From an uncultured Prevotellaceae bacterium (GTDB lineage: Bacteria > Bacteroidota > Bacteroidia > Bacteroidales > Bacteroidaceae): a stretch of DNA of 64,000 bases. A program made the position numbers and the translations under genes. The notes beneath the pieces were generated by a model. That model was not told the origin of the DNA, ran no database searches, and saw only the letters and a list, made by a program, of their open reading frames with translations. Below, one piece after another: positions 1 through 7,890 of this stretch (positions within the stretch are counted from its first letter, which is position 1; each line of letters opens with the position of its first letter). The stretch is from contig CACZZQ010000002.1 of assembly GCA_902785695.1 (NCBI GenBank), positions 62,001 to 126,000 on the forward strand, in the 5' to 3' direction.

Positions 1-879
1 TTCGAAGCTCTTGACACTTATTACAAAGAAAATGTAGATTATCCTGTACAGGTTGCTTTCGATAAAACCGACGTGTATTTCCAAGGCCTGTCATCATCAG
101 TACCAGACGCTTGGGTAAAGGGTACACTTGAGAACGGTGTTGTCACTTTGCCCGAGAATCAGTATATGGGTGTCTATGAGTCGTTCTTTGGTGATTCAGA
201 GATTTTCTTTGGAGGTGCAACATTCGTTTATAATGCAGAGAAGGCAACCTTTACTTCTGAACAGGGCTTCATTACGACATCTGAGGATTATCCTTTCGAC
301 GAATTTTCTAATGTTGTCATTACAAAGGTCGTAGAGAAAGTTGCAACACCTGCTACGCCTTCTATCCTGAAAATGGAGTACGATGACGAATATGGCTTCA
401 TTGTTTATCCTGACGTTCCTTTGACAGATACGGAAGGTAACTATTTGCTTAGCACCAAGTTGTCCTATCAGTTGTATGTCGACAAAAAAGGTGTGGTAGA
501 GCCTTATGTGCTGAAGACCTCAGACTACGAGAAACTGTCAGAAAACATGACCGCCATTCCTTATGTCTTTACTGACGATTGGGATATTGAGGCCAATGCT
601 TATCTTGTCTATGTCTACGGTGATGTGCAGAATTGGAGCAAGATTGGCGTGAAGAGTATTTATACCGGTGGTGGTGAGACACGCGAAAGTGCTATCGGCT
701 GGTATGATGTCGACTATAATTTATTGACTGGCATTCAGGCCCTGACTCAGAATACCAACAACGTGGTCTATTATGATATGCAGGGATGCCAGACCACTGC
801 ATCTGCCAAAGGACTGCTCATCCGCCAGGAACGCATGAATGACGGTACCGTTAGGAACGTAAAGGTGCTCCGCAGGTAA
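1..879 (+). CDS. C-terminal part of a secreted protein of unknown function (5' end outside window)
   Basis: The reading frame is open from base 1, so the GTG at 73 is an internal Val codon and the gene starts before the window. About 292 codons are visible. I do not recognise a catalytic family. The last 35 or so residues (around YYDMQG, then SAKGLLIRQ and a basic NVKVLRR end) resemble the short tail that many secreted Prevotella and Bacteroides proteins carry (YDLQGR...KGLYI), a possible Por/type IX-like sorting tail. The galactanase at 33.5 kb ends in a similar way. A rho-independent terminator follows at once. It is probably extracellular or surface-located; this is inferred from the tail only. 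Confidence 0.7.
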   Translation, partial: FEALDTYYKENVDYPVQVAFDKTDVYFQGLSSSVPDAWVKGTLENGVVTLPENQYMGVYESFFGDSEIFFGGATFVYNAEKATFTSEQGFITTSEDYPFDEFSNVVITKVVEKVATPATPSILKMEYDDEYGFIVYPDVPLTDTEGNYLLSTKLSYQLYVDKKGVVEPYVLKTSDYEKLSENMTAIPYVFTDDWDIEANAYLVYVYGDVQNWSKIGVKSIYTGGGETRESAIGWYDVDYNLLTGIQALTQNTNNVVYYDMQGCQTTASAKGLLIRQERMNDGTVRNVKVLRR

Positions 880-907
880 AACACTGTTGCACGATAAAAA
901 ACAACTT

Positions 908-946
908 CCAGTTCCTTTCTTCTATGAGGGGGACTGGATTTTTTTG
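908..946 (+). terminator. Intrinsic terminator after the first gene
   Basis: CCAGTTCC (908-915) pairs with GGGACTGG (930-937) with one G-T pair. A run of seven T follows the closing A. It separates the upstream gene from the ribosomal-protein cluster. Confidence 0.8.
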
Positions 947-999
947 ATTATTCATGTTAAATAAATATAAAATTTGCATCAGATTGCAAACACTGGCTC

Positions 1000-1027
1000 T
1001 TTGTTTCTCAATTAATTAGTACCTTTG
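1000..1027 (+). promoter_or_regulatory. Bacteroidetes-type promoter of the rplM cluster
   Basis: TTTG at 1000-1003 and TACCTTTG at 1020-1027 are 16 bases apart and fit the TTTG / TAnnTTTG pattern of the Bacteroidetes primary sigma factor. Transcription should begin near 1032, leaving a leader of about 170 bases before rplM, unusually long for this window. Confidence 0.75.
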
Positions 1028-1040
1028 CAGTCCGATTATT

Positions 1041-1168
1041 GAGGGGAGGGTCTTAGACTCCCCATGAGTGTCGTGTAAATAGTGACTGTCTTTGGCCGGA
1101 TGGCACGGTTTGTGAATCGGCATTCAAACATTTAATTAGGTAGGGACGTACCTACGTGTATGTCCAAA
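1041..1168 (+). promoter_or_regulatory. Structured mRNA leader ahead of rplM (possible uL13 autoregulatory leader)
   Basis: The leader holds three hairpins. The first pairs 1043-1047 with 1059-1063 and 1050-1052 with 1056-1058, leaving a GG bulge. The second pairs 1108-1112 with 1125-1129. The third pairs GGACGTAC 1144-1151 with GTATGTCC 1158-1165. An alternative pairing of AGGTA 1138-1142 with TACCT 1149-1153 competes with the third, which is the layout of a switch. Ribosomal-protein leaders that bind their own product are known, and I recall a Bacteroidia uL13 leader class, but I cannot match it to a model here. Confidence 0.5.
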
Positions 1169-1203
1169 TGAAAAAACTGTTTTTTAGTAAATTTAAACGA
1201 AGA

Positions 1204-1665
1204 ATGAACACTTTAAGTTACAAGACCGTCTCGATTAACAAGGAGACAGCCAAGAAGGAGTGGGTCGTTATCGATGCTACCGATCAGGTAGTGGGTCGTC
1301 TCGCTTCAAAGGTCGCCAAACTGATTCGCGGCAAGTATAAGCCCAGCTTCACTCCGCACGTAGATTGCGGCGACAATGTCATTATTATCAATGCAGCCAA
1401 GGTGAAGTTCACCGGTAAGAAGGAAACCGACAAGGTGTACACCCGTTACACTGGTTATCCTGGTGGTCAGCGCTTCAACACACCTGCTGAACTGCGCAAG
1501 AAGCCTTTCGGTGTAGAGCGTATTCTCCGTCACGCTGTGAAGGGTATGCTGCCAAAGGGTCCCCTCGGACGCAGCCTGCTGAACAACCTCTATGTATATG
1601 AGGGAACAGAACACAAGCACGAGGCACAGCAGCCAAAGGCTATTGATATTAACTTGTATAAATAA
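1204..1665 (+). CDS. rplM: 50S ribosomal protein L13 (uL13)
   Basis: This is a structural protein of the large ribosomal subunit. The 153-residue product shows the L13 signature: EWVVIDATDQVVGRLAS, the basic RGKYKPSFTPHVDCGDNV stretch, TGYPGGQR, VKGMLPKGPLGR and the YVYEGTEHKHEAQQP tail. The frame is open back to 1156, but the ATG at 1204 (MNTLSYKTVS) matches Bacteroidetes homologues, and the upstream hairpin fills the alternative start region. It is first in a cluster with rpsI 10 bases downstream, the conserved L13-S9 pair. The leader suggests autogenous control. Confidence 0.96.
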   Translation: MNTLSYKTVSINKETAKKEWVVIDATDQVVGRLASKVAKLIRGKYKPSFTPHVDCGDNVIIINAAKVKFTGKKETDKVYTRYTGYPGGQRFNTPAELRKKPFGVERILRHAVKGMLPKGPLGRSLLNNLYVYEGTEHKHEAQQPKAIDINLYK

Positions 1666-1675
1666 TTGAATAGAG

Positions 1676-2062
1676 ATGGAAGTAATTAACGCAATAGGTC
1701 GTCGTAAGAGCTCAGTAGCTCGCGTATATCTGTCAGAGGGTACTGGCAAGATCACGATCAACAAGAAGGACTTAACCGAATATTTCCCCTCAGCTATCCT
1801 GCAGTATGTGGTAAAGCAGCCTCTGAACCTGCTGGAGTGCGCCGAGAAGTACGACATCAAGGTTAACCTCGACGGTGGTGGCTTTACTGGCCAGAGCCAG
1901 GCTCTGCGTCTCGCTATCGCTCGTGCACTTGTAAAGGTTAACGAGGATGACAAGAAGGCTTTGAAGGATCACGGTTTCCTGACACGTGACAGCCGCGAGG
2001 TTGAGCGTAAGAAGCCAGGTCGTCCCAAGGCACGTCGTCGCTTCCAGTTCAGTAAGCGTTAA
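1676..2062 (+). CDS. rpsI: 30S ribosomal protein S9 (uS9)
   Basis: S9 is a small-subunit protein whose C-terminal tail reaches the P-site tRNA. The 128-residue protein has the expected start (NAIGRRKSSVARVYL), the GGGFTGQSQALRLAIARAL core and the basic tail ending RRRFQFSKR, where the last Lys-Arg contacts tRNA in known structures. It lies 10 bases after rplM and is surely co-transcribed. The 141 bases before rpsB carry the CTAGT array. Confidence 0.97.
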   Translation: MEVINAIGRRKSSVARVYLSEGTGKITINKKDLTEYFPSAILQYVVKQPLNLLECAEKYDIKVNLDGGGFTGQSQALRLAIARALVKVNEDDKKALKDHGFLTRDSREVERKKPGRPKARRRFQFSKR

Positions 2063-2105
2063 ACATACTGGACTACGTTTAGTATCTAAACTGACGGGAC
2101 TCTGG

Positions 2106-2137
2106 CTAGTACTGCTAGTCATACTAGTACAACTAGA
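2106..2137 (+). repeat. CTAGT array, four units with 4-base spacers (copy 1)
   Basis: CTAGT occurs at 2106-2110, 2115-2119 and 2124-2128, and CTAGA at 2133-2137, a strict 9-base period. The spacers ACTG, CATA and ACAA are unrelated to each other. The array sits between rpsI and rpsB. A second array with the same period lies between adk and obg on the other strand. Confidence 0.85.
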
Positions 2138-2203
2138 CTACCCGCTGGTTGATCTAACAAAGATTAAAAAAGAAAGTAAACAACAAAATTAAAGATAAAA
2201 AAA

Positions 2204-3049
2204 ATGGCAAGAACAAATTTTGATATGCTGCTCCAGGCTGGCTGCCACTTCGGTCACCTGAAGCGTAAGTGGAACCCCGCCATGGCTCCCTACATCTACA
2301 CTGAGCGTAATGGTATTCACATCATTGACCTCCACAAGACTGTGGTTAAGATCGACGATGCAGCAGAGGCTTTGAAGAACATTGCTCGTCAGGGTAAGAA
2401 AATCCTCTTCGTAGGTACTAAGAAACAGACTAAGGAAGTGATTGCCGAGAAGGCAACCAGCATTAATATGCCTTATGTGATTGAGCGTTGGCCGGGCGGT
2501 ATGCTCACCAACTTCCCCACCATCCGCAAGGCAGTGAAGAAGATGGCCAATATCGACAAACTGATGCAGGACGGTACATTCGGTAACCTGTCAAAGCGTG
2601 AGCTGTTGCAGATCACCCGTCAGCGTGCCAAGCTGGAGAAGAACCTCGGTTCTATCGCCGACCTGACTCGTCTGCCAAGTGCTCTGTTCGTTATTGACGT
2701 GATGAAGGAGAATATCGCCGTTAAGGAGGCTAACCGCCTGGGTATCCCCGTGTTCGGTATTGTTGATACCAACAGCGATCCTAAGAACATTGACTTCATC
2801 ATTCCCGCTAACGATGATGCAAAGGACAGCGTAGAGGTGATCCTCAATGCTTGCTGCACCGCTATCGCTGAGGGTCTGGAGGAGCGTAAGGCTGAGAAGG
2901 CTGACGAGAAAGCTGCCGAGGCTCAGGCTGAGGAAGAGGCTGTTGAGACTAAGCCCAAGCGCACCCGTAAGGCTCGCAAGGACGAAGCTCCTGCTGCTGA
3001 GGAAGCTGTAGCTCCCGTAGCAGAGGAAGAGGCTCCCGCCGCAGAGTAA
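2204..3049 (+). CDS. rpsB: 30S ribosomal protein S2 (uS2) with acidic-basic tail
   Basis: S2 is a late-assembling small-subunit protein. Family motifs are clear: FDMLLQAGCHFGHLKRKWNP near the start, FVGTKKQ, ERWPGGMLTNFPTIRK, the coiled-coil part around RQRAKLEKNLGSI, and VFGIVDTNSDPKNIDFIIPAN. At 281 residues it exceeds the usual 230-260. The extra 45 residues are low-complexity Lys/Glu then Ala/Glu/Pro (EEEAVETKPKRTRKARK, EEEAPAAE), a form common in Bacteroidetes. It is followed by tsf, the usual rpsB-tsf pair, across a repeat-filled spacer of 115 bases. Confidence 0.97.
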   Translation: MARTNFDMLLQAGCHFGHLKRKWNPAMAPYIYTERNGIHIIDLHKTVVKIDDAAEALKNIARQGKKILFVGTKKQTKEVIAEKATSINMPYVIERWPGGMLTNFPTIRKAVKKMANIDKLMQDGTFGNLSKRELLQITRQRAKLEKNLGSIADLTRLPSALFVIDVMKENIAVKEANRLGIPVFGIVDTNSDPKNIDFIIPANDDAKDSVEVILNACCTAIAEGLEERKAEKADEKAAEAQAEEEAVETKPKRTRKARKDEAPAAEEAVAPVAEEEAPAAE

Positions 3050-3164
3050 TGCATAATGCTTAATGCTTAATGCTTAATTGGGCTTCTGCCCGAAGGCATT
3101 ACGTGTTAAGCATTGCAGAATAATAATTAAGCATTAAGAATTTAGAATTAAGCATTTAAGAATT
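3047..3164 (+). repeat. AATGCTTAATGC-type intercistronic repeat (copy 1)
   Basis: The rpsB-tsf spacer has three AATGCTTA units on its left side and TTAAGCATTAAGAATT-type units on its right, which are reverse complements of each other, around a GC-richer centre (GGGCTTCTGCCCG). Transcribed, it would fold into a long AT-rich hairpin. A shorter relative fills the dxr-rseP spacer at 30541-30605. Confidence 0.7.
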
Positions 3165-4160
3165 ATGGCAATTTCAATTGACGATATTAAAAAGCTTCGC
3201 GCTATGACTGGCGCAGGTCTGGCTGACGTAAAGAAGGCTCTGACCGAAGCTGAGGGCGATTTCGACCGTGCCAAGGAGCTGCTCCGCGAGCGTGGTCTGG
3301 CTATCGCTGCCAAGCGCTCCGACCGTGAGACTTCTAACGGTTGCGTACTGACCAAGGTAGAGAACGGCTTTGCTGCCATCATCGCCCTGAAGTGTGAGAC
3401 CGACTTCGTAGCCAATGGTGCAGACTTTATCGCCCTGACCAAGAGCATCCTTGATGCTGCCGTGGCCAACAAGTGCAAGACTCTGGACGAGGTGCAGAAC
3501 CTCGACATCAACGGACAGACCGCTCAGGAGGCCGTTACACAGCGCTCAGGTATCACTGGTGAGAAGATGGAACTCGATGGCTACCAGATACTGGAAGGTG
3601 CTAACATCGAGGCTTACGACCACATGGGTAAGCACACTCTGTGCACCATGGTTCAGACCAACAAGGAGAATGCTGAGGTAGGTCACAAGCTGGCTATGCA
3701 GGTGGCTGCCATGAAGCCCGTGGCATTGAATGCCGAGCAGGTAGACCAGAAGATTCTTGACGAGGAGTACAAGACTGCCGTTGAGAAGACCAAGCTTGAG
3801 CAGGTTGAGAAGTTCGTGGAGATGAAGCTTAAGAAGGCTGGCATCAACCCCAACCTCGTTGACAGCGAAGACCACATTGAGAGCAATATGGCTAAGGGCT
3901 GGCTCACTCAGGAGCAGGCTGACGAAGCTCGCAAGCTCATCGAGGCTGCCAAGGCCGAGGGTGAGGCTCAGCTGAAGATGCCTATGATCGAGAACATCGC
4001 CAAGGGACGTGTGAATAAGTTCCTGAAGGAGAACTGTCTGGTCGACCAAGAGTTCCAGTTCGGTGATGGTGACAAGGCTACCGTAGCCCAGTGGGTGAAG
4101 GCTCAGGACAAGGAGCTGGACATCACTGCTTTCCGTCGCTTCACACTCGCAGCAGAATAA
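3165..4160 (+). CDS. tsf: Elongation factor Ts
   Basis: EF-Ts is the guanine-nucleotide exchange factor of EF-Tu. The protein has the N-terminal UBA-like domain (IDDIKKLRAMTGAGLADVKKAL, residues 4-30), the TDFVAN exchange motif near residue 80, and two further core repeats including GHKLAMQVAAMKPVAL. At 331 residues it matches the longer Bacteroidetes form. The start is the ATG after a repeat-rich spacer. A strong terminator follows, so this is the last gene of the rplM-rpsI-rpsB-tsf group. Confidence 0.97.
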   Translation: MAISIDDIKKLRAMTGAGLADVKKALTEAEGDFDRAKELLRERGLAIAAKRSDRETSNGCVLTKVENGFAAIIALKCETDFVANGADFIALTKSILDAAVANKCKTLDEVQNLDINGQTAQEAVTQRSGITGEKMELDGYQILEGANIEAYDHMGKHTLCTMVQTNKENAEVGHKLAMQVAAMKPVALNAEQVDQKILDEEYKTAVEKTKLEQVEKFVEMKLKKAGINPNLVDSEDHIESNMAKGWLTQEQADEARKLIEAAKAEGEAQLKMPMIENIAKGRVNKFLKENCLVDQEFQFGDGDKATVAQWVKAQDKELDITAFRRFTLAAE

Positions 4161-4189
4161 TAGAACACACTCGATTTTTTAATAAAACG

Positions 4190-4228
4190 AAAAGGGGATG
4201 TGACTTTTAATGGTTGCATCCTCTTTTT
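4190..4228. terminator. Bidirectional terminator between tsf and the esterase gene
   Basis: Bases 4190-4204 pair with 4213-4227 (15 pairs, four of them G-T) around an 8-base loop. A-rich and T-rich flanks make it usable in both directions between two convergent genes. Confidence 0.85.
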
Positions 4229-4239
4229 ATGTTTAATAG

Positions 4240-5049
4240 TTAATCGTCAATAACCTCCGGATCGGGCAGGTTCTTATCCATATCGCTATAAGCTCCTTTA
4301 AGGTCGGAATTGGTGATGCTAAACTCTCGACAGAGCGGGCGTCCATTGTCCTTCAGGGAGTGACGGAACAGCCATTCGTAGGTGCGGCGCAAATAAAAGG
4401 CACGGGCCAGTGCTCCATGATTGGCACCTGGCATCCAGTCGTAACGCAAGCGACTGTCATTATTGGCATCTTCCAGTGCCTTGACCACCCGTTTGGACTC
4501 CTTGATGCCTACAGCTTTGTCAGCTGTACCATGAAGTATCCAAAGCGGCACTTGCCCCAGTCCCTGTAGGTCTTTCAGCGTAGAACCGCCACAGAGTGCC
4601 ATGGCAGCAGCCACCTTCTCTGGATAAGTGCCGGCAAAGTCAAGGGTACCATAGCCACCCAGACTCATACCGAGCACATAGACGCGGGTGCTGTCGGCAG
4701 GATAGTTCTTCAGCGTCCATTCCAACACATCATTGATCTTCTTCGGGTTCCATGACCCTCCCGGATTCTGGGGTACTATGACGAGAGCGGGTATCTCACG
4801 GCCTCTGACAATGGCATCCAATGGGCCATAACGGCGCGAACGGTTCAGATTGCGACCACACAGGCTGGCACCATGCAAGAAGATGACCACGGGTGTTTGC
4901 TCTTGAGAGAAATAATAGTCTTCAGGGGTATACACCCAGAAATCGTAACCTCCGGGAATCACATTCCGGTTGGCTATCAGGAAGTCGTACTGTGCCGAGA
5001 TGTGAAGCCAGCAGAAAAGCACTAATAGTAAGACTGTAACACGTTTCAT
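4240..5049 (-). CDS. Secreted alpha/beta-hydrolase (esterase / PHB-depolymerase-like)
   Basis: The 269-residue product starts with a signal peptide (MKRVTVLLLVLFCWLHISAQ). The hydrolase fold is shown by the oxyanion strand VVIFLHGASLCG, the nucleophile elbow GMSLGGYG (Ser about residue 131), the acid in WILHGTADKAV and the catalytic His in MPGANHGAL. Members of this group release acyl or feruloyl esters from polysaccharides, or are peptidase-like. The substrate cannot be read from sequence. The last 35 residues (after EWLFRHSL) are an Asp-rich extension. Its upstream neighbour is the phosphoethanolamine transferase, 24 bases away on the same strand, so co-transcription is possible but not a functional link. 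Confidence 0.85.
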   Translation of the reverse strand: MKRVTVLLLVLFCWLHISAQYDFLIANRNVIPGGYDFWVYTPEDYYFSQEQTPVVIFLHGASLCGRNLNRSRRYGPLDAIVRGREIPALVIVPQNPGGSWNPKKINDVLEWTLKNYPADSTRVYVLGMSLGGYGTLDFAGTYPEKVAAAMALCGGSTLKDLQGLGQVPLWILHGTADKAVGIKESKRVVKALEDANNDSRLRYDWMPGANHGALARAFYLRRTYEWLFRHSLKDNGRPLCREFSITNSDLKGAYSDMDKNLPDPEVIDD

Positions 5050-5073
5050 ATCTGCAAAATGAACTATTCTTTC

Positions 5074-6657
5074 TTACTCAAATATATCCAGGTCTTTGTT
5101 GTAGGCAGGCGACTGTATAGATAACAGGTTTAGTACGGAATGGAAGATATAATGCTGCTCAAGAACAGCTGGCAATTCACCCGCTGGGGCTTCCTGTTGA
5201 GTGGATACAGGCTTGTAATCCCTGAAATGATCCGACGTCCATACCAAGAACGGGATTTCATACTGCACCTTTGGTGCCAGTCGCATGGGCAAGCCGTGCA
5301 TGAACATATTATTCTCTCCCAACGACTCACCATGGTCGGAAATAAAGATCATGGCACTTTTCCACTCTGTCATATCACGCAACGTGTTGATTAGGCTGTC
5401 CAAAAGGAAGTCGGTATAGCGTATTGTGTTGTCGTAGGCATTTATCAGCAAACCTACATTTTTCTGACCTTCTTCCACATTCTTGGCCACAGGCTTATAC
5501 ATCTCGAACTCCTTAGGATATTTACTGGCATAGTTCGGACCGTGACTTGAGCTGGTGTGCAGTACTATCAGCACCTTGTTTTTCTGACTCGACTCTATAC
5601 GCTGACGAAGGCCCTTAATGAGGATTCCGTCGTAGGCTTCATTCTCGTCGGGATACAGCTCACCAAGTTCATCGTCAGTGAGATATTCGTCGATGTGGAT
5701 TGGTGGTTCTCCCCAGTTAGATGTACGCCACGACACATCAACACCTGTTCGGAAAGCATAGTTGGGCAACAACTCATACAGGTCATCGCTGTTTTCCGGT
5801 TCAAGTATGGCTTTGGTACCAGCAGTGGTGTAGGTAGCGCACGAAACAGCCTGATAAACCTTAAGACCTTTTTGTCGTGACAACAGAGGATTGGTATCGC
5901 GCTGATAGCCATAGAGCTGGAAGTTGGCTTTTCTGGCCGACTCTCCGATGACGAGCACCACCACGGCCTTCTCGTTGTCAGTAATCGTACCGTCAGGAAG
6001 TTTGATTTCCTCAGCGTTCTTATCATGGCTGAAACTGATAATACGACAAGTATTCACTATATATGACCACGGCTGCAGCAATCCCCCCAATTCTGTATCG
6101 TGCTCACTGATAAACAGAACCTGATTGAAATTCGCCAATGCAACGACAAGGACAACAGCCAATGAACTACCGCACCAGACAGCCATTCTCTTCACCTTGC
6201 CAATTACTACTGGCTGCAACAGACACCACAAGGCAGGAAGAACACCAAAAACAAACATGAAAAGCCACAGCGACCAACTGAAGAATCCAGAAGCCTCGGA
6301 GTATCTGGTATTGAATACGTTCTCAATGGTTGTCGCGTCAATCATCACACTGTAGGTGAAGATGAAATAGACAGCCGTGGCATTAATAAGTGAGAGGACG
6401 GCCAACAGAATACGTCCTACTATCCTCAGGAAAAACATCACGAGATATACCATCATGAAGTTGAGCACCAGCATGATGACAACCAGAGATGCCAAGAGGA
6501 ATATCCGTCCACCAACACTTTCATTAGTGTTTTCGGCAACGAAATTAAAGAAAGGTATGTTGTAAAACAACAGAGTGCCGACACTGACAATACAAGAAAA
6601 AGTAAACAGTGAAAGACGACCGGCACTCGCCGTCAACTTGCGTAACAAACTCTTCAT
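5074..6657 (-). CDS. Phosphoethanolamine transferase (EptA/sulfatase family), inner membrane
   Basis: The N-terminal 190 residues hold five hydrophobic helices. The rest is an alkaline-phosphatase-like periplasmic domain with the family metal sites: VLVIGESARKANF (Glu), SCATYTTAGTK (nucleophile Thr), and ISDHGESLGEN followed by FMHG. Family members move phosphoethanolamine from phosphatidylethanolamine to lipid A or glycans, which changes surface charge and polymyxin sensitivity. I prefer the ATG at 6657 (MKSLLRKL), 28 bases after luxS. A longer frame starts at 6699 and would overlap luxS by 14 bases. Position directly after luxS suggests a shared transcript. Confidence 0.85.
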   Translation of the reverse strand: MKSLLRKLTASAGRLSLFTFSCIVSVGTLLFYNIPFFNFVAENTNESVGGRIFLLASLVVIMLVLNFMMVYLVMFFLRIVGRILLAVLSLINATAVYFIFTYSVMIDATTIENVFNTRYSEASGFFSWSLWLFMFVFGVLPALWCLLQPVVIGKVKRMAVWCGSSLAVVLVVALANFNQVLFISEHDTELGGLLQPWSYIVNTCRIISFSHDKNAEEIKLPDGTITDNEKAVVVLVIGESARKANFQLYGYQRDTNPLLSRQKGLKVYQAVSCATYTTAGTKAILEPENSDDLYELLPNYAFRTGVDVSWRTSNWGEPPIHIDEYLTDDELGELYPDENEAYDGILIKGLRQRIESSQKNKVLIVLHTSSSHGPNYASKYPKEFEMYKPVAKNVEEGQKNVGLLINAYDNTIRYTDFLLDSLINTLRDMTEWKSAMIFISDHGESLGENNMFMHGLPMRLAPKVQYEIPFLVWTSDHFRDYKPVSTQQEAPAGELPAVLEQHYIFHSVLNLLSIQSPAYNKDLDIFE

Positions 6658-6685
6658 TTTATTCAAGAACAACATTGGTACTCGT

Positions 6686-7180
6686 TTAAGCATCGGCAAA
6701 CATTCGACCGTCTTCTAACGTAATCTGGAGTTTTGTGTACTCAGAATGGAAGTCGTGCTCCAGACGATCCAGATAACGAGCACTCTCCCATTTGCACATG
6801 GGCAAGTCATGAAGCAGATAGTTGCCACAGGCCTCTGGGCGCGTGGCTGGTACCTCGCTCTGAGTAAGAATCCAGCGAAGACACTCCATGGTGAGGCGGC
6901 GCATATCCTCTACAGAATATGCACCCGTCATGATGATATACATACCTGTAAGGCATCCCATGGGGCCTACATACACCACATCGTCCTTCGCCTCACTGTT
7001 GCGGAACCACGTTGCCATCAGATGTTCCAGACTGTGCATGGCAGCAGGAGCCACTGCAGGCTCCTGATTGGGCTCTGTAATGCGCAAGTCGAAAGTGGTA
7101 AAGCCTTTGTCCTCACGAGAAACGTAGATACCCGGCTTCAGATGTGTATGATCAATCGTAAAACTCTGTATAACTTCCAT
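6686..7180 (-). CDS. luxS: S-ribosylhomocysteine lyase (AI-2 synthesis)
   Basis: LuxS cleaves S-ribosylhomocysteine to homocysteine and DPD, the precursor of AI-2. All key residues are present: metal ligands His49 and His53 in HSLEH, Cys129 in DLPMCKWE, catalytic Glu52 and Cys76 in GPMGC. Length 164 is normal. Upstream on the same strand is mtnN, which makes its substrate, so the two form a complete SAH-detoxification pathway. The spacer between them consists of the 43-base repeat. Confidence 0.97.
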   Translation of the reverse strand: MEVIQSFTIDHTHLKPGIYVSREDKGFTTFDLRITEPNQEPAVAPAAMHSLEHLMATWFRNSEAKDDVVYVGPMGCLTGMYIIMTGAYSVEDMRRLTMECLRWILTQSEVPATRPEACGNYLLHDLPMCKWESARYLDRLEHDFHSEYTKLQITLEDGRMFADA

Positions 7181-7185
7181 TTTTT

Positions 7186-7228
7186 AAGGGAAAAGTGAAT
7201 AGTGAAAAGTGAATAATTTGCTACCGCT
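7186..7228 (+). repeat. 43-base intercistronic repeat, copy 1 (mtnN-luxS spacer)
   Basis: The element begins AAGGGAAAAGTGAATAG and ends AATTTGCTACCGCT. All 43 bases are identical to 28842-28884. Its right edge touches the mtnN stop codon. It lies antisense to the flanking genes here, but sense at the other two intergenic copies. Confidence 0.9.
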
Positions 7229-7873
7229 TTACAGACTTTCTACAAAGGTCTTGGTAGTCTGGAACGAGTGCTCGGCCACGGTATCCCAGAAGTTGTGATA
7301 CTGCGAGGCATCGGTGTCCCGCAAAGGGATATCGCTGATGACACGGAACGAGATGAATGGAACGTGATTGATATAGCAGGTCTGTGCAATAGCACACGAC
7401 TCCATGTCAACGGCCTTAGCCTCAGGAAAATGACCGAGAATCTCGCGCATCTTCTCTTTCGTGTCTACAAACCAGTCACCAGTTACTATCAAGCCAGCAT
7501 GAAGCCTGATGTCTGATGCCTGAAGGCTAATCGCTTTACGCAACAAGTCCGGGTCTGCCTTGTAACGTACAGGGAGTCCTTGTACCTGACCATACTGGGT
7601 ACTGTTATCGATAGCCGCACCACAATACACGTCGTGATAGCAAAGCTCTGAGCTCACCACGATATCCTGCACGTTGATATCGTCACCGTTACCACCTGCA
7701 CATCCGCTACTGATGATGCAGTCAGGACGGAACTCGTTAATCATACGCTGTGCACCAAGGGCGGCATTCACCTTCCCGATACCACACTTCTGCACCAACA
7801 CATCACTGTCCTTAAACACTTCCTGCAACTGGCGCAATTCCTTGTCCATTGCTACAATAATTCCTATTCTCAT
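7229..7873 (-). CDS. mtnN: 5'-methylthioadenosine/S-adenosylhomocysteine nucleosidase
   Basis: MtnN (Pfs) hydrolyses SAH and MTA, releasing adenine and S-ribosylhomocysteine or methylthioribose. The protein begins MRIGIIVAMDKE with Glu12, and has SSGCAGG, the AVDMES motif with Glu158, and Asp181 in RVISDIPLRD, the three residues that define the catalytic site. Length 214 is slightly below the usual 230. It lies 17 bases after the symporter gene on the same strand and feeds LuxS downstream. Confidence 0.96.
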   Translation of the reverse strand: MRIGIIVAMDKELRQLQEVFKDSDVLVQKCGIGKVNAALGAQRMINEFRPDCIISSGCAGGNGDDINVQDIVVSSELCYHDVYCGAAIDNSTQYGQVQGLPVRYKADPDLLRKAISLQASDIRLHAGLIVTGDWFVDTKEKMREILGHFPEAKAVDMESCAIAQTCYINHVPFISFRVISDIPLRDTDASQYHNFWDTVAEHSFQTTKTFVESL

Positions 7874-7890
7874 ATACGTAAGTTTTTCTT

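Noticed and set aside
1306-1953. 215-residue minus-strand open frame across rplM and rpsI
   Set aside because: It lies antisense to two certain ribosomal-protein genes and shows no family motif; it is a by-product of their codon use.
2106-2137. CRISPR-like array
   Set aside because: Units of 5 bases with 4-base spacers are far too short, and no cas gene is present. Same reasoning for 19042-19099 and 46875-46932.
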